8,909 nucleotides of DNA, taken from contig JAEYPE010000003.1 of the NCBI GenBank assembly GCA_023411035.1, positions 1 through 8,909 on the forward strand. The letters run 5' to 3'. Numbering within the stretch: the stretch's first letter is position 1; every line of letters begins with the position of its first letter. Of the stretch, positions 6,274-8,909 are shown piece by piece. The DNA comes from Pseudomonadota bacterium (GTDB taxonomy: Bacteria > Pseudomonadota > Alphaproteobacteria > Azospirillales > Azospirillaceae). The notes below the pieces were generated by a model. It was given only the letters and a program-made list of their open reading frames with translations. It did not search any database and had not been told where the DNA came from. The position numbers and the translations under genes were made by a program.

Positions 6274-6843
6274 TCAGGCCGTGCCGACCTGCCGCATCTG
6301 GGGCGGAAGGATCTGCGGCGGCAGGTGTTGGATGCCCGGATGGCCGGGCGGCAACCAGATCAGCTCCAGCGACGGCGGGGTCTGCACCAGAAGGTCGAAT
6401 CCCAACCGGTAGTAGAACCAGTGGACGCGCGTCTGCGTCTCGTTTACCGACAGGGTCATGGGCAGGCGGAGCTGCGCCGCCGTCCCCTGAAGGCTGCGCA
6501 GCAGATCGGTGCCGATGCCCTTGCCGCGGGCCAGCTTGTGGATCTCCACCTCCGCCACGCGCCAGTCCCAGCGGCCCAGATCCATGACGATCCGCCCCAC
6601 CGCCTGCCCGGTCTTCTCGACGACGAAATCCAGATGCTGCGGATAGCGGGTTTCCTGCCCGGTCCGCATGGCGCTGTACTGCTGCTCGTAGAGCATGCGG
6701 ATGAAATCGCGGTCGTGATGGGCCTGGGCCAGCCAGGGGCGGGCGTCCATGAACAGCCCCAACAGGAAGTCGTCGTCCGAAGGCCGGGGATGGCGCATCG
6801 ACAACCCGCCCAGAAGCGGCAGGGACCCTTGAAATCCGGCCAT
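6274..6843 (-). CDS. GNAT family N-acetyltransferase
   Basis: A 189-aa protein if started at ATG 6843, which has a weak GGAAAGG upstream. It could instead start at ATG 6798 (MRHPRPSDDDF, where GNAT homology begins) or at GTG 6963, which would overlap the hydrolase gene by 44 bp. GNAT features: RPSDDDFLLGLF at the start of the fold, a beta-4 segment VAEVEIHKL, the acetyl-CoA pyrophosphate loop RGKGIG (106-111) followed by the helix TDLLRSL, then LSVNETQTRVHWFYYRLGF, the usual beta-5/helix signature with Asn and Tyr. The C-terminus is proline-rich (PPGHPGIQHLPPQILPPQM). The enzyme transfers an acyl group, usually acetyl, from CoA to an amine; the substrate is unknown. GNAT genes of this kind often accompany MdpB/DUF6916 genes, so it may belong to that locus despite the convergent orientation. 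Confidence 0.85.
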   Translation of the reverse strand: MAGFQGSLPLLGGLSMRHPRPSDDDFLLGLFMDARPWLAQAHHDRDFIRMLYEQQYSAMRTGQETRYPQHLDFVVEKTGQAVGRIVMDLGRWDWRVAEVEIHKLARGKGIGTDLLRSLQGTAAQLRLPMTLSVNETQTRVHWFYYRLGFDLLVQTPPSLELIWLPPGHPGIQHLPPQILPPQMRQVGTA

Positions 6844-6919
6844 CGGCCATGCCCTTTCCGGTAGCGCAAGCTCACCGCTTACATAGCGCAGGATGTGGCC
6901 ATGCGGCAAGAATCCCGCA

Positions 6920-8692
6920 TCAGACCACCGGCTGGCGAAGTGGATCACCGGCAGGCGAGCCACCCGGCGCCGGAACCTCTCCGCGGGCGCTCAGCCGGTC
7001 CAGCAGGTCGTCGAGAAGGTCGGCGAACCGTTCCCGCGGGGCGCGCTCCATCAGGCTGTGGTCGGCGCCGGCAAGGCGCGCCATGCGCAGGCCCGCCATC
7101 CGCCGCAGCCGCCCGCCGTCCGCCCCCGCCTGGGCCTCCAACTCGCCCAGGGTCACGTCGCCCTCGCTGTACACCATCAGCGTGCGGACACCGCGGTCCG
7201 ACAGGGCCTGGAACCCGTGCAGCACGTCGTCCGGGGCATAGCCACGACCCGTCAGGCCGGCGCGCAGCCGTCCCGCACCGATGCGCAGGCGGCGGACCGC
7301 GCGGTCCGACAGGCCGCGGGCGATGCGCGCCGCCTTGCGGTCGTGACGCAGAATGGTTCTCCAGGCCGCCGGCTCCGTCAGCCGGGGAAGATAGGCGGCG
7401 GCGGGCTTCACCGCGGTGCCGATGGCCTCCTCCTGTGTCACGCCGTCGCCCAACACGAAGCGGCCCGGATTGACCAGCGCCAGCCCCACCACCCGCGGGT
7501 CGGCCAGCGCGGCGTGCAGGGCCACCGCCGCCCCGGCGCACAGCCCGACGGTCACCGCGGCGCCATGCCCCGCCGCCGCCAGCGCGTCCAGCCCGGCGCG
7601 GACGTCCTCCACCATGTCCCGGCAATAGATCAGCCCGTCGCGCCGCCCCGGCTTCGACGCGCTGTCTCCCAACCCGCCCAGATCCAGGCGCAGCGACGCG
7701 ATCCCCCGCGCCGCCAGCCGTCGCGCCAGCCGCACCGACATGCGCCCGGTGCCGGTGTGGGGCGTGGCGCCGCTGTTCAGCAGCAGCACGGCGGGCCGTC
7801 CGGCGGGGGGAGTGGCGGGTTCGCACAGGATTCCGAACAGCCCAGCACCGGGACCGAAGCGGAGCGGACGCTCCACCGCATCGGAAAAAAGCAAGCAAAG
7901 GTTGCGCGCTTCCACGGGCCGGACGGGCCGCAGGGCCGGAGCGGCGTCCCGCGCCAGCCACGCCACCACCCGCCCGAAGGCCGAGCAGTCCGTGGCCGCG
8001 TGCTGGACGCTGGTCATCAGCCGCGCGCAATCGGGAAAGGGTGCCTCCTCCACCGCCGCGCCCAGCGCCCGGAACCGCTCCGCCAGGGCGGAGCCGCGCC
8101 CCTCCGGACGGTCGAGGATCAGCACGCGCCGCGCCGGGGCGTCCGCCGCGCGGGTCAGGTCGAGCGTCCGCAGGACCTCCGCGGTCTCCGGGGTCAGGCG
8201 GAAGCCGGCGCTGTCGATCCCCTCCGGCCCCACCGCGGGAGGGGCGTCCGGGGGCCGTTCGGTGAGCAGCGCCACCGCCCGCAGTTCCTGAACGAAGGCG
8301 CGGCCCGAGGGGAAGGGCGCCAGCAGGACCAGCGCGTCCGCCCCCACCTCCCGCGCCGCCGCTGCCGCCAGCAACCCGCCCAGCCGCAACCCCACCAGCG
8401 CCACCTCCTCCACCGCCGTGACGGCGCGCAGATGGGCCACCGCGGCGCGGATGCCGCCGACCCAGGCGTCCAGCCGGCCCGACTCCTCCTCCCCGCCCGC
8501 GGAATCGCCGGTGCCGGGATAGTCGAAGCGCAGCACCGGCAACCCCGCCGCCGCCAAGCGCTCGGCGAAGAGGCGCCACGCCCGGTGGGTCGCCAGCGCC
8601 TCCCCGCCGTAGGGCGCGCAGAGCACCACGCCGCGCCGCCCCCGCGCAGGGTGCAGCCAGCCGAAGCAGCCCTCGAACAGAACGGGCGTCAT
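6920..8692 (-). CDS. Tandem-domain alpha/beta hydrolase with non-Ser nucleophile elbows
   Basis: A 590-aa protein containing two alpha/beta-hydrolase domains, at about 1-250 and 270-565, roughly twice the usual family length. Domain 1 has RFDYPGTGDSAG (55-66) and an elbow GLRLGG (101-106), with Arg103 where Ser is expected. This is the GLRLG pattern of 'exosortase A system-associated hydrolase 2' relatives, which suggests a non-catalytic or altered site. Domain 2 has RLDLGGLGDSAS (335-346), an elbow GLCAGA (383-388) with Cys385, and candidate Asp512 (YSEGDV) and His545 (GADHSL), so a Cys-Asp-His triad as in dienelactone hydrolase is possible. There is no signal peptide; it is probably cytoplasmic. 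The ATG overlaps the preceding stop codon as ATGA, implying translational coupling with the GH2-like gene. The substrate is unknown; an acyl-ester or thioester on a glycan or lipid intermediate is an inference. Confidence 0.87.
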   Translation of the reverse strand: MTPVLFEGCFGWLHPARGRRGVVLCAPYGGEALATHRAWRLFAERLAAAGLPVLRFDYPGTGDSAGGEEESGRLDAWVGGIRAAVAHLRAVTAVEEVALVGLRLGGLLAAAAAREVGADALVLLAPFPSGRAFVQELRAVALLTERPPDAPPAVGPEGIDSAGFRLTPETAEVLRTLDLTRAADAPARRVLILDRPEGRGSALAERFRALGAAVEEAPFPDCARLMTSVQHAATDCSAFGRVVAWLARDAAPALRPVRPVEARNLCLLFSDAVERPLRFGPGAGLFGILCEPATPPAGRPAVLLLNSGATPHTGTGRMSVRLARRLAARGIASLRLDLGGLGDSASKPGRRDGLIYCRDMVEDVRAGLDALAAAGHGAAVTVGLCAGAAVALHAALADPRVVGLALVNPGRFVLGDGVTQEEAIGTAVKPAAAYLPRLTEPAAWRTILRHDRKAARIARGLSDRAVRRLRIGAGRLRAGLTGRGYAPDDVLHGFQALSDRGVRTLMVYSEGDVTLGELEAQAGADGGRLRRMAGLRMARLAGADHSLMERAPRERFADLLDDLLDRLSARGEVPAPGGSPAGDPLRQPVV

Positions 8693-8909
8693 GGGAACCC
8701 CCGGTAACGCGCCGGGTCCAGGCCGTTCAACGCATGGACTTCACCATCGGGAACGACCGTGGAGGAATGGCGGGGGATCAGCCGGACCGTGCGCTCCTCA
8801 CCCGGCGGCAGATGGAACCACTCCTCTTCCGCTCGGAACCCGTCATCCTCGATGTGGACGGAACGGGCGAGACGCCGGCTGGACAGGATCAAGGCCCAGC
8901 CCTGCGCGG
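8689..8909 (-). CDS. Glycoside hydrolase family 2 / beta-mannosidase-like protein, C-terminal fragment
   Basis: Only the last 72 residues are in the window; the frame enters from the right edge with no start needed. The pattern LILSSRRLARSVHIEDDGFRAEEEWFHLPPGEERTVRL resembles the C-terminal Ig-like domain of GH2 beta-mannosidase-type enzymes, where a final beta-sandwich carries a D.-F.-L.PGE.R.V. signature. A TTG at 8892 should not be read as the start. Catalytic residues would lie upstream, outside the window. The stop TGA overlaps the ATG of the tandem hydrolase, so the two form an operon. The assignment rests on a short segment, so the exact GH family is uncertain. Confidence 0.62.
   Translation of the reverse strand, partial: AQGWALILSSRRLARSVHIEDDGFRAEEEWFHLPPGEERTVRLIPRHSSTVVPDGEVHALNGLDPARYRGFP

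Noticed and set aside
6893..8707. Plus-strand 604-codon frame across the hydrolase gene
   Set aside because: Gln/Arg/Pro-rich shadow; the opposite strand has alpha/beta-hydrolase motifs and operon overlap.

Overview
The window comes from a high-GC bacterial chromosome. Base composition, codon use and the gene families suggest an alphaproteobacterium of the Azospirillum/Rhodospirillales type. This is an inference from family content, and no taxonomic marker gene is present.

Layout. (1) Positions 1-3475, minus strand: the first 1158 codons of a giant, repeat-built, probably secreted surface protein. It carries an LEPR-type N-terminal motif and a DUF4347 domain, followed by a lower-GC beta-rich module and several Ig/FN3-like repeats, and it runs off the left edge. 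(2) Positions 3476-3967: an AT-rich divergent intergenic region with two dyad-symmetric sites. (3) Positions 3968-4636 and 5118-5786, plus strand: two paralogous phage tail-collar (MdpB-type) proteins of 222 aa each. They are copies spaced exactly 1150 bp apart, including an inverted-repeat element that sits the same distance upstream of each start. A 164-bp MITE-like repeat lies between them. (4) Positions 5873-6193, plus strand: a small DUF6916 protein in the same transcription direction, closed by a hairpin terminator. (5) Positions 6274-6843, minus strand: a GNAT acetyltransferase, convergent with the previous gene. (6) Positions 6920-8692, minus strand: an unusual double-domain alpha/beta hydrolase whose nucleophile-elbow positions carry Arg and Cys instead of Ser. 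Its start overlaps (ATGA) the end of (7), the C-terminus of a glycoside hydrolase family 2 / beta-mannosidase-like protein entering from the right edge.

How they may work together. Tail-collar proteins, DUF6916 and a GNAT enzyme occur together in bacterial loci that lack other phage structural genes, and here they stand next to a giant DUF4347 adhesin. The divergent arrangement around one AT-rich control region, and the repeated inverted-repeat site before each tail-collar gene, suggest a co-regulated surface or export system rather than a prophage. No capsid, terminase, integrase or sheath gene is visible. The hydrolase/GH2 pair looks like the end of a separate glycan- or acyl-processing operon.
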